A DNA stretch of 64,000 nt from Pterobdella sp. o SKG-2022 (Eukaryota > Annelida > Clitellata > Hirudinida > Piscicolidae): positions 6,376,925 through 6,440,924 of the forward strand of contig OZ038322.1 in the NCBI GenBank assembly GCA_964035795.1, given 5' to 3'. This document shows, one piece after another, positions 1-15,400 of the stretch. Position numbers and translations under genes: made by a program. The notes below the pieces were generated by a model. That model searched no databases. It had not been told where the DNA came from and saw only the letters and a list, made by a program, of their open reading frames with translations. Numbering within the stretch: the stretch's first letter is position 1; each line of letters starts with the position of its first letter.

Positions 1-400
1 TTTTAATTTTTAATGAGCTGTTTGATGTTTCTTAAGATTTATTGAGAAATGAGGTGATGTTTTTTAGCATAATTACAAATCTTCAGCCGTCACGATTCTT
101 AGTACGTTAATAAAACTTTTATTCATTTTGAACTTATTTTTTAACTTATTCATTTTTCAAAATAATTTTAAGCTTTTTTGCACTTTCAGAATGCATATTG
201 GAATATATTCGGTAATATTTCAAAACCTTGAAAGTATTAAAAGAAATAAATGTATAAGACTCTAAATAATAATTCTGAAATCCCTTCAACACTAAACCAA
301 AAACCATTAATTTTAAGCCAGAAGCTATAAAAAATAAACCGAGAAGAAATAAATAGCAAACCAATAGTTAAAAATCATATAAAAGAAAAAATAAAGAAAA
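1..400. other. no gene recognised upstream of first open frame
   Basis: AT-rich sequence without a convincing exon on either strand. It may hold the promoter or 5' UTR of the cysteine-rich gene that follows, but no core element stands out. Confidence 0.4.
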
Positions 401-3400
401 TTGAAGAACTGTGTGATGTTTTCATTCTCGATCTTCAATCTTCTTCCTGCCATCCGACGTAAAACCCACGAGGGAGTAGTGCTAAGATTTACTTGTCAAA
501 AAAATGCTGTTAAAAACGATAATGGAAAGATGTCCTTACATCTGGACTCTTCACGCAGGCACCAACACAAGCAAAAATACCATCGTTATCAGCAGAATAA
601 GCGCCGTTTATGCTCCTCAAAGTCACAAAGCTATAGCAAAACTCTACATTGTTTGGGTTATTTCCCTCATTATAATAATAATCGTCGTTTTCCTTATCAA
701 AAATCTTTTGGTTCATTGAAACGACTACAAAACAACTTTCAAGAGAGATATAAGACAACTTTTTATCGAAGATACAAATTTATTTCTGTTTTTAAAGTTT
801 CTTCACCATTATTACTTTTTTCTTCAGTTTCATTATCGTTTAATGTGTCACCATCACATACAACGTTCAATTGGTTGGTCATACGCTCACAAAAAGTCAC
901 TCACAAAATTTTATGTCAGACTAAAGCATCTTTAAAACGTATGTTGTTTTTGTATGGAGTATCATTGCCAAAAATATCATCAATACAACAATCTTCTCCA
1001 TCCTTTTTGCATTTTTTATCTCTCACTTTCTGTCGAAGGAACATCCTATCTCTATACATTATAGTTGTTTTCCTTTCAGTCCCCATTCGTATCTTGTTTT
1101 ATTTCGTTAATTTTCTTATTATATGTTTGGTGTATGTTTTGAATAAATGTATTATAGTCTATCATAAAAAAACTAATTTTGGAATAGACTTTGTAAGAAA
1201 TATTAGAAATAGTTTTAAAGAATATTTTCATTATTTTTGCTCACTCGTGTTGACAAATTTATTTAAAATTTCAAAGTTATTACACATCCACGATTTTCCT
1301 TTCAACTTGAAAACAACGTCTGAAAAACGGGAGCTTTTAAATTGTACAAGCTTCATTCCAATTAAAAAACCACCTCTGAACACCATGAAAAAACCATTGA
1401 GTAATTTGTCAAAGTCCCCACAAACGATTCCACCATACTCTAAGGCAGCCCTCTACCCTTCTGTCTCTCCAACCTGCCATTTTTATGTCTTCATCCTAGT
1501 GACTATACTCGTGACAGGTAATAAATTTGAAAATGAAAAGTTAAATGAACATTTTTTGTATTTTTAAATTTATTTTGCAATTTTATTGTTATTCAAAATT
1601 TAAAATATCGAAAAGACCCAAAAAGTTGAAAGTTTATTTTGAAATTTAGTTTTTAAATTTTATTTTTTTGAAATTAAGTACTTTTTGAGTGACCATCTGG
1701 TTTAATGTTAAGTTTGTAAGAAAAGTGGATAAATGTGGAATGATAGATGTATCTTGAGGGAGCTTGTAGGTGTTTGAAAATTTCTACAATTGAAATAAAT
1801 ACAGTAATTTCAATATAAATTTATGATCTTGAAGTTTGTTGAGAAAAATTTCTAGTTTCCACTATGTTGAAATTATTTTATGCAGTTGGAATTTTTAAAA
1901 TCTTATTGGTGCTCACATAATTTAGGACATCTTGAAAATATGCTTTTACATTTTTGGAACAAGTAACATTGCTATTTATGGTTTCATGCATTTTTTCTCT
2001 TCATAATTCTCTTGTAAACACTATTTATTTTATGATGGGTGTAAAAAACAATAGGAATTTTTATGTATTTAAAAGTATTCCCAAAAAAAGTTTAGAAATG
2101 CAAAATAACAGGTATTTTCTCTAAAGCTTTTTTTACTGTTTGAATCAAATTCTTTACTTTAATGATGTTTATTTTTTTCAAGAATTTTCTCCCATTCTAG
2201 CTGAAACAAGCCATTTCATTATATTGAAATCCTTAATAATTTCAATTGATGTTGTGAATTTTAAGAAATTTCAAAATTTTTAATTTTAAAAACTAACTTT
2301 TTTCAAGTTTATAAAAATTTTTTCTGGTTTTTTAAGTTTTCTTATATGAATTTATTTTTAAATTCAACAAAAATTTCAGTTAATGTTCTTTCTGAAATAT
2401 ATTAGATATTGGATGATTTTGAAAAGTTTCTGAGAGGATAATTTGATTGAATTTAGCTTTTTAGATTTTTATATTAGTTTGGAATGGAATGCAGTGTTGG
2501 TTTTCATTTCATAAAAACTTTATTTCTATTTATTTAACTATAGAAATTTTTTTCAAACATCTTTTGCTTCAACGACATTCAAGCCATTTCATTAAAGTTT
2601 ATTTTGAATTTGAATATGAATTGAAATTAATTTTTGGAATTAAGACTCTTCGCTTGAATTCTCATGCAATTTTTAAAATGACAATCTTAATTAAGGACTT
2701 CATAAGAACTCGCCATGTTTCTGACCGACTTAAATTATTTTTAAATTTTCCGTAAAACCCTCCTTGAAATATTATTTAAAATAACACATCATTTTAGAAA
2801 CATTTCTTTTCAACAAGTGTTGTTCAAATTTCGGCCTGATGGGCTTTAAAAAGTTCTGAGAACTACAAGGCATAAATGGTCGTTTAAGAACTACTCAAGA
2901 GCCTATTAGCATAAAATTTTGCATGAAAAGTCTTTTTAAAACCATCAATTTTTGTAATTTTTATTTTTTTAAAATTTAAGCATTCTTAAAGTCTAATTGT
3001 ATTCGTTGAATGTGCTCGAAAAACAGTTAAATCTACGAACGATCGTTCCAATAGTTTCAAAAAAACTTGATAAAAAATTTCAATAATAAAATATAAGTTT
3101 AAGAAAAATATTATAAGAGATGTTTTGTATTGGAAAACTAATTTGGAAGTAGTTTAAAAGTTCAATTGTCATAATTATTAAATTTCATATATTCTTTGGA
3201 ATTTCAAAAAACTTTTGGAAAACATCTAGCATTTTTATGAATACAATTTACCTATTGAATCTTTCCTTATGTTCTAAAAGTAATTTACTTTTTCAGAGTT
3301 TAATTTTGCATGCACTAATTCAGGTTTAAACTTGAGTTTAACCTGGACATTAACAAAAGATCCTACTCAATGCTTTTTTTAAAATTTTTTCGAAATTAAT

Positions 3401-6400
3401 TCGAATTTATAAATCAAAAATTTTAAAATAATAAAAAATAAAATACTTGCTCGGGTTTAGAAAAAAATGCAGAAACATCGTCTTGGGGAAAAAATCTTTA
3501 CTGAACAAATAGAATATGGAAACGAAATGAATTGGAAGACTATTAAAAAATTGAAAAAACAAAGAAAAAAGTTTGTCATTCGATACGCCAACTAAGACAC
3601 GTTTGCGAAACTGAAACTCGTTTTTACTCTTGAAGATTATACAAATAAACTTCGAAGCAGTATTCAAACTTTTTATTTTATGATCTAAGCTCCCAAAGGC
3701 AGTGAATTGATAGAAGCTTATTATAGATTTTACTCCCGTAAACTCAAATACTCGCACTTAATTCTTATTTATTACATCATTTCACCCATTTTTTATGTTG
3801 ATGTTATAGAAACGTTTTTGAATTCTCAAAGAGCTCCAAAATACGCCAAAGCCATAAACAAGAGAATCCGGAAAATATCGCTAAATCATTTGGCACCTCA
3901 ACATAAACAACCTCATTTACACGCTAAGTTTAACAAACATTGGCGAACATACACGGTGCTTATGTTTCCTACAAACAACTCGGCTTAAACATAACTGATT
4001 TATTCACATTTCGGAGCATGAAAAGTGCCCGTTAAAACATAAACAGGTATGTTTGTGCTCGCACACATGAGCGGTCAAACGTGTGTGAACCTACTTAGAT
4101 GTACACTCATTACCTGCTTAATCTGAAACGAGGGGAGATTATGCAAGAATTGATGGTCTTATGAAATGATGTCGCTTGCCTTCGTTGTTTTCAAATTAAC
4201 TCCTATATGTATGAATGGGTGGACGGAGGAATTAATGGGTGGATGGAAAGATGAATGAATGAATATATGGATAAATAGATTGATGAATGGATTTATGAAT
4301 GTATGTGTGGGCATACAAATAAATAAATAAAAGGATGGATGGATGAAAAAAAGGATGAATGAACAATAGATAGATGAATGGATGGGGAAATGAATGCATA
4401 AGCAAAAGAAGCGAGAATAAATTAATAAAATGATGAACTCATTATTAACGGGTAAGTGAAAGAAAACGAGAATTTTTTTTAATAATGGAGAGCCAATGTT
4501 ACTGGTATGTGGGAAATGCTTAAAAGTTTAGAAAAGTTATTGTATGTTCATTTTGGAACTTGTGTGGCTCTCTTTATCTGCTGTTTTATGTTTTTCAAAT
4601 CCCTTTTGGTTTTGCTGTTAAACTTTTCAAAAGTTTTAAAAGGCATAAATTTATTTAATAACAACAGTCAAAAGTTTTTTAATGCTGATATTAAAATTTA
4701 TATTATAAATGTCGAAAAAAACTCAAATACTTTAAGAAAACATTTTCTGATATGAAGAAATTAATAAATGACATCCCATTTTTATTTCAGCAGAAATATA
4801 AAAATAATATTTCAAAAAATTTTTGAAATTGAATACGATGTTTATGCGCCAAAACTTTGTCAAAAATTTCACCTTAATACTTAGAATTATGCTGAGAGTA
4901 AAAGAAAATATATTTTAAATACACTTTATCATCCAATGTTTAAAATTCGTAAACGAAATTTTATATATGTTCAAAGCATAAAGTTTATATTTAATGGCAT
5001 AATTTCCACGGCTCCATGTCCAAAATAAAAAGTTCTTTTGCCATATTCTATAAATTATTCGATATTTTTTGTGAATTTCAATTTATTTAAAGAAATTTTT
5101 TCATAAGCTCTCAACGCGTTTTTTCAGATTCACCATTTTAATTTTTGCTATAAGCTCCTCCTACCATAAACACTCATCTCATCATATTTTCTGCTATGTT
5201 CTCAACAACACAGGATGCGGTGTTTCTGCGGCATGTGACAGCTACTCCCTGGTAATGTGTGTCAACCAACTATCCCTCTATCAGAAAAGGTAGATCAAAC
5301 ATTTAGCAAATAATGCATGGATGAAGCATTGAAGTTATATTGGCTATAACTAAGATCCCAATAACCGTGAACTTTGCACGATTGTGATGTTTGAGAGGAT
5401 AGTTTTTGTGTAGAGTATATTATGGAGTATATTATGGAGTTCGGGTGTTTGGGTCCACAATGGTAGTTATGAGTTCCTGGCTTGTATTTGAAATTCAAAA
5501 GTGATGAAAGAAAATGAAGTTTCACGCTATTCTTCATTTTAATCAAATGAAATACTTAGAAATTAAATGATAAAACAAAATTTCATTCTTAATGGTTAGC
5601 ATTAAAAGCACAATTGTTACTTTCCTTTGAATAATTGCGGCATAAAAAATACTACCAAAATAAAAAGATTATATTAATTATTTTTATAAACTAAAAATAA
5701 GCATTTGTTAATATTTCAAATATTTCGGTGGCCATTTTCTTATTACCATAATAAACGTCATTTTTCTATCTGCACATTTAAGTTATGGCTATAATTATTG
5801 CATATACTCATCTTCATGGTGGACTGCAGGTTGGAGAGTGGTTTTTTGGGAATGAAGAGAAGAGACCTGGACCTTATGTGCCAGTGAGTTTCAAGCTTTT
5901 CATCGCTTCAGTATCACATTTAATCTTTATAAATACATCGGAAAAAGTTGTATCTAGTAAGCATGGCGACGTGAAAAGAATTTAAAAGCAAAATACAATT
6001 AAATTTATAAAAATATTTTCTTGTTTTTTTCGAAAAAAATATTTTTTTTCTCTGCAGCGTATTCCATTTAAAAAGCAATCTTCACTAATATTAAAATCGA
6101 TCCAATCCTTTAGTTTATTCCAAAACATCATGTTAGGATTTGTGAGTTATATTAACTGCAATCAATTGCTAATCTTGCACACAGACGATACAACGAGATC
6201 TCCATATGTGTGGGCAGAGCCACCTCCACCTGTTCTCGCACCCCTGTTCACTCTAAAACCTTTGTGTCTCGATCATCGTCATCTCTCGTTTCATTGAAAC
6301 TCAGTCCAAAGATTTTGTCTTTAGTTTCATCTCCATCATCATCATCGTCTTCTTCTTTTTCTTCATCATCTTCTTCATCTTCTTCTTCTTCTTCTTCTTC

Positions 6401-9400
6401 TTCTTCTTCATCAGCATCAACATCTTCATCATCGTTATCACATATAAACTACTCAAAGCCTTTTAGTCAACTTCCATATCAGGATTGGAGCTTCTATTTA
6501 CATAAATATCGCCGGTCTATACGGAATAACATGGCAAATAAGTATGAATATTATAAAAATAATTCAATTCGAAAAAAGAAAAAAACAGAAATTGAAAAAG
6601 TTAAACGACTGCTAAGAGAATTTTCAAATGGGAATACTTTCAAAAACTCTTCGTTCAACCTCAGAAATAAATATGATAAACCCACGTACACGCAAGATAA
6701 CAGCACAGAAAACAACTTAATTGATCAAATTAGCGCAAGAACTAATAATAAAAATATTGACCCAAGTTTAACTAATGGGAAAGACAAAAAAAACTCTTTT
6801 TTGCCTATTTCCATTTCAAAACCAACAAACATGTCTCAGCATCAGCTCAATTATACATGGAATAATCAGCAACCAATACCAAAAGATACGAATAAAAAAA
6901 AAAATATTGAAAATTTTAATAGGGGTAGTTGGACAAATGAGATTAAGACTTTTGCACTTGCAAGTTATAAAAATATTAATAAAAACAGCAATATAAGCCG
7001 TATCTCTATTGCCACTGATCGACAGACTGTACTGGATTGGAGCAACCCTTTTATTGATAGTATTAATTCAAATTCTTCACAAAACAATGAATACGAAAAC
7101 GTAAATATTGCTAGCTATGAAAACAAAAAAAATCAATTTCCATTCAAAGATATTCTGCAGAGCAAAAATAATGATGAGAAGACCATTGAGAATAGTGATG
7201 GGAGGAAGATGACAAATAAGGCTTCTTACGTCATGCATACTACTACTACAACCACAAATACCTTCGACAATAATTACAACAATGGAATTATGTTTACAAA
7301 TATTGGAGGTAAAAATGATGCGATAATGAAGAAGTCTGAGAACATTCTTGAAAAGGAACACGCAAAAAAAATAATCTCGAGTAATAATACTACAAAAAAG
7401 GTTTTTGCAAATGTGGCAAAAGATTTCACAAAACATGAACGCGATAAAAAAGATACTGAAAGTGATAAGAATAATACCAAAATTAAACTTTTTCGTAGCA
7501 TTTTCAATAGAAGCTATTACGAAGAAAAACCCAAACATAAACACAAAATTCGCAGCATTAAAAGCAACGCTTTAGACCCTTTTACGGTTAGCTCCAAAAA
7601 ATTCTATTTGCACAATCATCTGAATCAAAAATCTCTGAAGAAGCCAAATCAAAAGGCATCTAATTTTTACCATCATCAACATTTCGACGTTAAAAATGAG
7701 CCTTTGCACAGTTCCAAAAATAAAATCAACGACAACTTCTTGATTGCTCACTACAATGACAATCACTATTCCAACTATTATTCCCACTCAAATGCAACTT
7801 CTCAGGAGATAAAACAACGTCTATGGAACGGGATCGAAAATTCCTTCAATTTCCTTTGTCACACAGCTCACAATGGTATTTTTGTATGCTTTTCAACATG
7901 TTTTACTGCCCCATGACTACAATTTTTCCATCATAAATAAAATGATCCATTTGGTGTTTTTGAAAGTGGAATCACAGTTTTTTGCATAATTACAATTTGT
8001 TTTTGAAACTTTGAAGTTTATATTTTTAAATTGTTCATATATCGCAACATTAACGATTATTTGCAACCTTAATGCCAACAATTTCCAATCCCTTTTACTA
8101 TCAATTACTTCTTATATCACTTTTATAAGTATCATTAAAACTCTTCAAAGTTTTTGAGTATTCAAATGTAAATCTTTTTTGTTCGCCCAGCACTTGAGGC
8201 TGACTTTATGAATATTTAAAAGTACTTAAAAAAAAGGAAAAAGAACTCTTGGAATAAAATGGATTTATTGCGACAAAAAATAAAAAGTGCTAAGCACTCA
8301 AATTCTCTTTCAAAAAATTTTTAAATGTCTTTAAGCTCATAACCAGATGGACTTGAATGATCTGGTCGGGTACAACTTGAAAAACAATCCCTTAAAATGA
8401 ACTAAATAATTTTTATGAATGGTATTAAGAGCAGCAAAAGTAGTAATAATAGGCACAACGGCAAGTGTGACTTCACTGAAGCATACGACCCTAAACAACC
8501 ACTCTCACCAGGGTATGAAAAGAAAACAACATGATAAGAAGCGCACAAGAAGAATGAAGTTTGTTTTCCAATATAATAAAAAATTCAACGCTGTTACGTA
8601 TGCAAAATTCAAGAGCAACTGGTAATGGTATTTACTAAGCCGGTTTAAACACAATACTACATTGATCCTTTGAAAAAATGTATTTTGACTTTTTGCATCC
8701 TATCTGATCCATTTATGCCTAATAATAGAACACAACACATATGTGCTGTTTATATTAATAACGTCAGAACATGATGAACATACCCTTAATAATAGCTATC
8801 ATAATAATAATGAAAAGCTTAATTGTATTGAAGAAAATATCGAAAACATAATAGTATATGCCAACATCAGATCATTATCCCGGGTTGATAAAGTTTCTAA
8901 TTAAAACATAAATCATCTTGTTTGTGTGTTTTTGTGCGTGAGTATGTGTGTTTATGTTCTCATATATGAGTCTAGCCTTGTATCTGTGTGTGAATATATT
9001 TATATAATTGGGTATGGGTTTATATTCATACTATGGGCATATTGTCTCCTGTTTGAGACCGCATGGGGTTTTCATGTGCGTAGTGTTTTTTGTGTAAAAG
9101 CATTGTTTGGAATTCTCGGGTATTATGTATGGGCTGAATCCGTAATTTCAATTTAGAGGATTTATCAAAATGCAAAATAGGCGGAAAGATGGATTGACGA
9201 ATAAGGGCTAGATTGATGGAAAAAAAAATTTCTGATTTTAATGAGAGTTGAAAAAATGTATTCATCAATTAATGAGTAAGAAAATAATGCAATCATTCAA
9301 TTAATTAAGCGCTGGAAATGACCCAAATAAATTGGAGTCAAAAGCATTGCGACTTTTGGAACATCCACAAAACGTCGAAAAGGGAAAAAAAACTTTATTG

Positions 9401-12400
9401 AAGTCCTTTTTGCTCGCGTGATGATAATCGTAAGGCGCTTTTCCTATTTTAAATCAAAATCTTTATAACTTCAATGCTGAAAACACTACATGTTCGCCAT
9501 AATATTACAAAACTCCAAAGTTGCTTTGATTGAAATTTAGATGTTTTTCTGCACACATGTAACCAAAAGGATTATATAGAAATGCTTTTAAAGAATTAAT
9601 ATTCATTTTTAAATGTTCGGAATGTTTCAACTTAAAAATATGATTAGAAAAGTTCTGATAAAAGAACTTTCGTTTTTTTAACCAAATAGAAATTTCTCTA
9701 TTGAAAACATAAAATATTAGCGGGGTATAATGAAAATTTTAAATTTGCAGTTCACAATCAACTTTTAAATTAGGGACTTAGTGAGTTAAGAACTTCAAAA
9801 GAATAATTAAAAGTTCAAAGATTTTTTTTAAAATTTTCTTGAATCGTCTTTTTGCATAAATTATTTTCAATAAAATTCTATATAATAAGATTGCGACTGA
9901 AAAGTTATAACTCTCAAAAAGCCATGTCCTCCTATCAACTTTGATAAAACTTCGAGAATTTTATGAAGCACGATACAATAATAAAACTGTATATATAAAA
10001 AACTTAATCTCTTTTTTACTTTCAGACGCTAAAAAATCGAAAACTCATATACCACTCTGCAAAATATGTAATCCTTCTTGAACTAATTTGGTTTACGACG
10101 CCTACCATCAAATTCGCCATTTCTCTGTTGTGTCTAGCCACCACACCTCCTCATTTCAAAAAACTTTTTATCTTTCTCTACAACAAATCAAAAAGAGAAT
10201 TTTATATTTTATGTCAAAAAATGTACGATTTCGACACAAAATATGCGTTAATTGAAGTTTCAGATTTTAGTAGAAAAGTTGTTTTTGAAAGAAAAATGAC
10301 TTCCTGAATGAGCAATATTTCATTTTAAATTCATTGATAATCAACATTATTTCAAAAGCATATTTCTCTTCTTTCATTATTTTAATGAATTTCCATTCAA
10401 TAACAATTTGGTCTAAATTATTTTTAAAAGTCCTAAGGTTTTGGATAGAATTTTTCCATTGAACTTGAATAATTATATTCCAAAATCGTGTGAAACTAAT
10501 AAATAGAAAATTGAGAAATTAAATTCATTAAATTAACTTTGTTTTTTTATTTTTCATAATGAAAAAAGCTTTTTATACTTTATATATTCATTCTGTTCTG
10601 TTATAACTTAATGACGAAACCGCAAAAATTTTAAAAAGCTTCAACTCTTCAAAAACATCTTAATGTTTTTTCAGTAATTAACTTTTTAGAAATTTTTGTA
10701 CGTCGATTAAGAAAGCTTCTAATACATCTATAGGCATAAATAGCTATAATTTTCGATAAGTTTAGCCTTATCGTGAAACGTCAGCAAAAATTTGACGATA
10801 GTTTGGCTAGAAGCTTTCTTTTTAATGAAAAGGAACTAATCTGCTCTTATTTGATAAATATATTCTATTCAATGCAACGTCTAGCTTGTAAAATCAAATT
10901 TTTTTATTATCAAACTTTCTCAACTGTGTCATCTAATCATTTTCAAACAATGACGTCAGACCATTCATAATGACGTCAAAACCATCCATAAATGATAACG
11001 TCAAAACTTTCTAAAAATATAAAATAAAAATTCTTAAGAAGTATGACGTAAAGAACTTTCATAAATATGACATCAATAGACCTGGAGCAACAGAGGTCGT
11101 GCTTCTCAGACTTAGGGACGCTGGATGCTCTGCAGACGTGCAACAAAACGTACCACATGGAGATCTTCTTCCTGCACCAAACACCAGCCCACGATGTCCA
11201 TGCTGAAACCTGCTCGTGAGTTTTGAAGTGTTCTAGTGTTCAAATTAATTTATTTCAGGATTATCTTTTCCAAAAAAACGTAGAAGACACTTTTTAAATT
11301 ATTTATTCTTAAAGAAAATATTTTTGTGGATATATTTAGGTTTTTCTTAAAAAGATTAAAAGCTCTAAGATAACTGTTAAATGACCCTACAAAAAGTCTA
11401 AATTATTTACATATCACCAAAAAATGGGCTGTTCTAATCAAATTTTTGAAAATTTGAAGTCTTCTTTTGTTTTAAGCAACTTTTCTATTTTGAAAAAAAT
11501 TTCTTGGCATAACTAAAATAGTCCACTGCTAAAAATTCTCCAATTAAATAGACAAGTGCTGGAATAAGGCGTTAAAATCGATGGTTTTTATAGAAAAGAT
11601 AATGCGAATCGCTTTTTCAAACTAAATTATTAAGCAAAATGATAATTATTTATATAAAGCTTTTTGTAGAAAAAATTATTCATGAAAATTGAATATTTTG
11701 TGTTCTTAGTGATACCTTTACCCAGCTGTTTGTTTCTGATTGGGTGGGGAGGAAATATAGTCCATAAAATGTATTTTATTCAGAATTAACAGTTTTAGAT
11801 AGAAAAAATTGAATGAAACGAGATAATATTAGTTTTTGTAAGGGTAGAAATTTAAGGTTCTGATGGGCAGTTACTGAAGTTTTGCGGAAAGAAGTGTATT
11901 AATTTTAGAAATTATCTTAAAAAGTGACTGTAAACCACATTGATAATATACCCTAAATGTTATTTACGTGAACTGTAGAAAAGCAAAATTTCTTGAATGA
12001 TCCAAATTGAAAATGAAAACAAATGAAATAAAAGATTCTGTTTTTTGTGCAAGAAAGCCTTTGTCTTGACCAACTAAAAAGTGTTTCAAATGATTAGAGG
12101 TAAAGGTAAATGGTAATTTATATAGCGCTTTTTATCCTTTTTTTTAAACGTTTGCTATTAACTTTATTCAAAACTAACACAATGTGGAATTTTTGATAAC
12201 TGTCTTCTCGACACGGGATCGAACCTTCAGATAATTAGCTTAATGCTATACTATACGGCCGGACGTAATAGTATTTTAATAATAGATGTCCTCTCTTATC
12301 CAGCTTCGTTTAACTATTCCGATAGTCTTGTGTTTTTGAGCGGCATGAAAAGCAAAAAGGTTGGTTTTCAGCAATAACAGAGGTTAAATGAAATTTTGTT

Positions 12401-15400
12401 AAGCATAAAAATTGGTTTTAGTTCGAATTTAAAAGATCCGATGTAACTTCTTGAATTATTTCCCGCAACAACCATCATCCTCATCATTATATGTTTGAAT
12501 TCAGCTTAAAAGAAAGTTTAAAGCATCCAATGATTGTGACTTTTTAACCAGTTTTTTATGATAAAGTTAAGCTTGAAACAAATTACATTCCATTTTGAAT
12601 TTTTGCTTCTAATATTTTAAGTCAAACTCTTATCTAGTATGTTTATTTTAAATTTTTCTCAAACTAGTTGCTTCAACCCTATGAAAGGCTAGATGAATGC
12701 CCACCTAATGAGACTCAAAAACATACAGTTTTGACGAGGCGTTAATAGAAAAAAAAATTTTCTAATTTCTAGCTTTTATAGTTCAGTTTTTTATTGTAAT
12801 TTGCTAGGTAAAATAAAGAACAAATGAAAAAAGAACATGTCTTGTTTACACATTAAAGTTTTGAAACATATGTCTTATGTCTTTATGCATGTATCTCACT
12901 TAAAGTTGTAATAACAGATCCAATTTTTTAAGTTTTATTGAAAACTCTTTAAAAGTTTCTATCAAAATACTTTGACAAATGGTGATGCTTTTCAAAAGTG
13001 TTTGAGCATATAGATTGATAATGATAAATAATCTCAGATTATTCATTGAATTCCAGCAATAGTCAATGTTGAATAAGACTTATCACATATTGAAACCATT
13101 CAATCATATTAAGTTATTTTACTTAGATTAATTCAATCTTTTACAGTGAACCTTATTTAAATTCTTTCAGAGGGAAATTTAATACAGGGAGTTTAAATTA
13201 TTTTTTGAACAAACTTAATTCCCATTTTCAAAGTTTTTTTGCATTTTTTTCGTCATAAATTTAAATCGATGTCTCCATGCCATAAGTAGCAGTTACTTGA
13301 GCAAATCCCTTTGAAACAGACCTCTTGCAAATATCAAATCATCAAAAACTTTTTAGGCGGGCGGTGTTTAAGCAGATTTTTAAAGACGTTATATAACATT
13401 ATATTGTAGGTAGGATCAAAAATGAAGTTTAAAGAAATATATGAGTTAAAAGTTCAAAAAAAAAGTTTATTTGTTTAGAAAAGTGACCTCACTAGGAGTG
13501 GTGCGTGCTTGTACATTGCAGCTCCGAGTTTAAGTCAATTAAGCTGTATATAGATCGATGTTGAGTTTTTGTTAAATTCTTATTTATTTAGTTTCAGAAA
13601 TGAAATTCTATTATGCTGGTTATTTTAAAGTTGGAAAAATTGAGCTTTTTGAGTTTTACTGCAGAAGCGATTGTGAAATTTGAAGTTTTTGGTTTAAATT
13701 CTTTTACGAACTTGAAAATTTTTTTATGGTAAACGATAAATATTTATTTTTGAAAGAAACCTGAAGAATAAAATAAGTTGGAAAGGAATTATGGAACGAT
13801 ATAAAATATTAATTTTCTATTAAAGATAAAATTTATATCCGGAATATGCTTAGAAATCTAAAAACTTTTACTGCTATAACACTTGCAGTCAAAATAAATA
13901 TTTGAATCCTAAACATATACAATAAAAATCTTTGATGTTTGTGGGGTTTGTAATTTAAAAAGCAAGATAACAGTATAAAAATTTTTTCAGTAAACAGCTC
14001 AAAACAAAAGTTAACATTCAATAAATTCTCTCAAGTGACACAAACTTTGGAGCATCGGCACTTGATCATTAAAGCTTGATTGCAACTTTCTGGAGGTATT
14101 TTATACACAACTTTTGAGCATACTATTTTTAATGGGAATTCAAAAGATCTTGGAACATAGTTAAATATGTTCATGAAGAACATCAAGTAAGGTGAAATGA
14201 AAAGAAAGTGGGAAGATATGAAACTCGGTAATTTGTGAAAAGAACAATTTATTTGAAATTAAACAGATGTAATTAATGGTAAAGTCAATAAAAAAATAAG
14301 AGAGAGATAGTATTAACATGTGCCTTGTTTGTTGCGAAATGGACATTGAATAAAAACATTATAAGCCATAAGAGTTTCCCCAGTTTAATTTTTATTTGTT
14401 CAGACAATTAAGTTTCAATTTGGTATTATTTTGATTTATGCTCGAGTGAAGAGTTTTTTTGGTAAGTTTTCTAGAATAACGTTAATTGTTTATGTATCTT
14501 TGCAAGTTTTTATTTAGTCAAAGTTAAATTTTTGATAAAAAAATTTAATTTATTTTTTCCAATTAAGATGAGGTTAAACGCTTAGAGAGACTGGATTCTT
14601 CATGAAAGATGGAACGTATTAATAATCCTGAGTTAAAAAACCTAACATAACCTTCCCTGTATAGAATTAAGAAATTTTTTGAATATAGTTGAAATATTGG
14701 AGAGAGAAAATGGTTATAAATCAAAGTTTTGTACAGCATGGCGTTGTAGAAGCGAGTGGGAGATTAATGAGAGTGAGCATTGCAAAAGTGAAGTTGCTTT
14801 GTTTGATGAAGCGAAAAATTTCTATTAAAAATAATGAGTTGAAAAAATTAAATTGATTACTTTTCAAAATAATCTTACGTTGGAAATAGTAGCTACTTCA
14901 GAATTCAAAATTTTAAAATAATTTTTTAGAAAGCATTTTGGCAAGATTCATGTCCTGACACAGGAAAATTAAAGCATGATGAGCTCCAAATCAATGTTCA
15001 CAAAAATTTGCTTATAAAATATTTATACAAGCGAATTTTGCTTCTAAAAAATCTGAAAACAGTTGCAACTTTTGAAATTTACTTCAGCCAGCCATGTATA
15101 ATTTCAACGCTAAAACACAATTTTACCTTCGTCTTTACTAAAGCTTCAACCCTTTTTTATCAAGATTAGCAAAATTGAAAAAGCAATTCAACTCCATTGT
15201 TGATTAAAACTGTAACTTCACACAATATTGTATGAAAGATTATTTTAAAAAGTATATTTTTCCCATTATATTTATAGAGCTGATTATTTTTCGTATAAGA
15301 AAGACTTGTAAATTTTGTTTTAATCGTACCAAGCTTTCAGTAAAGTGAACTTACATCACAAATTACATATGTGATTATAGTATCCTGAACTTCAGGAGTT

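Larger units (their letters stand above)
7876..11079 (+). other. intron 4 of the cysteine-rich gene
   Basis: The donor AATG|GTATTT and acceptor ATCAATAG join with matching phase 1, giving an Asp codon. It holds a degenerate GT-rich stretch (about 8921-8995) and the CRE-like motif cluster near its 3' end. A coding-like patch near 8419-8535 does not fit the phases. Confidence 0.5.

Noticed and set aside
3407..3988. Overlapping frames of 90-116 codons on both strands in intron 1 of the cysteine-rich gene
   Set aside because: No splice-compatible boundaries in phase and no family similarity; probably chance.
7077..7544. 155-codon minus-strand frame opposite exon 4 of the cysteine-rich gene
   Set aside because: It is the antisense shadow of a low-complexity coding exon and has no splice or family support.
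8419..8535. Less AT-rich coding-like patch between exons 4 and 5 of the cysteine-rich gene
   Set aside because: No acceptor/donor pair gives the phase 1-1 exon that the flanking exons need, and the frame stops soon after; exons 4 and 5 join in phase without it.
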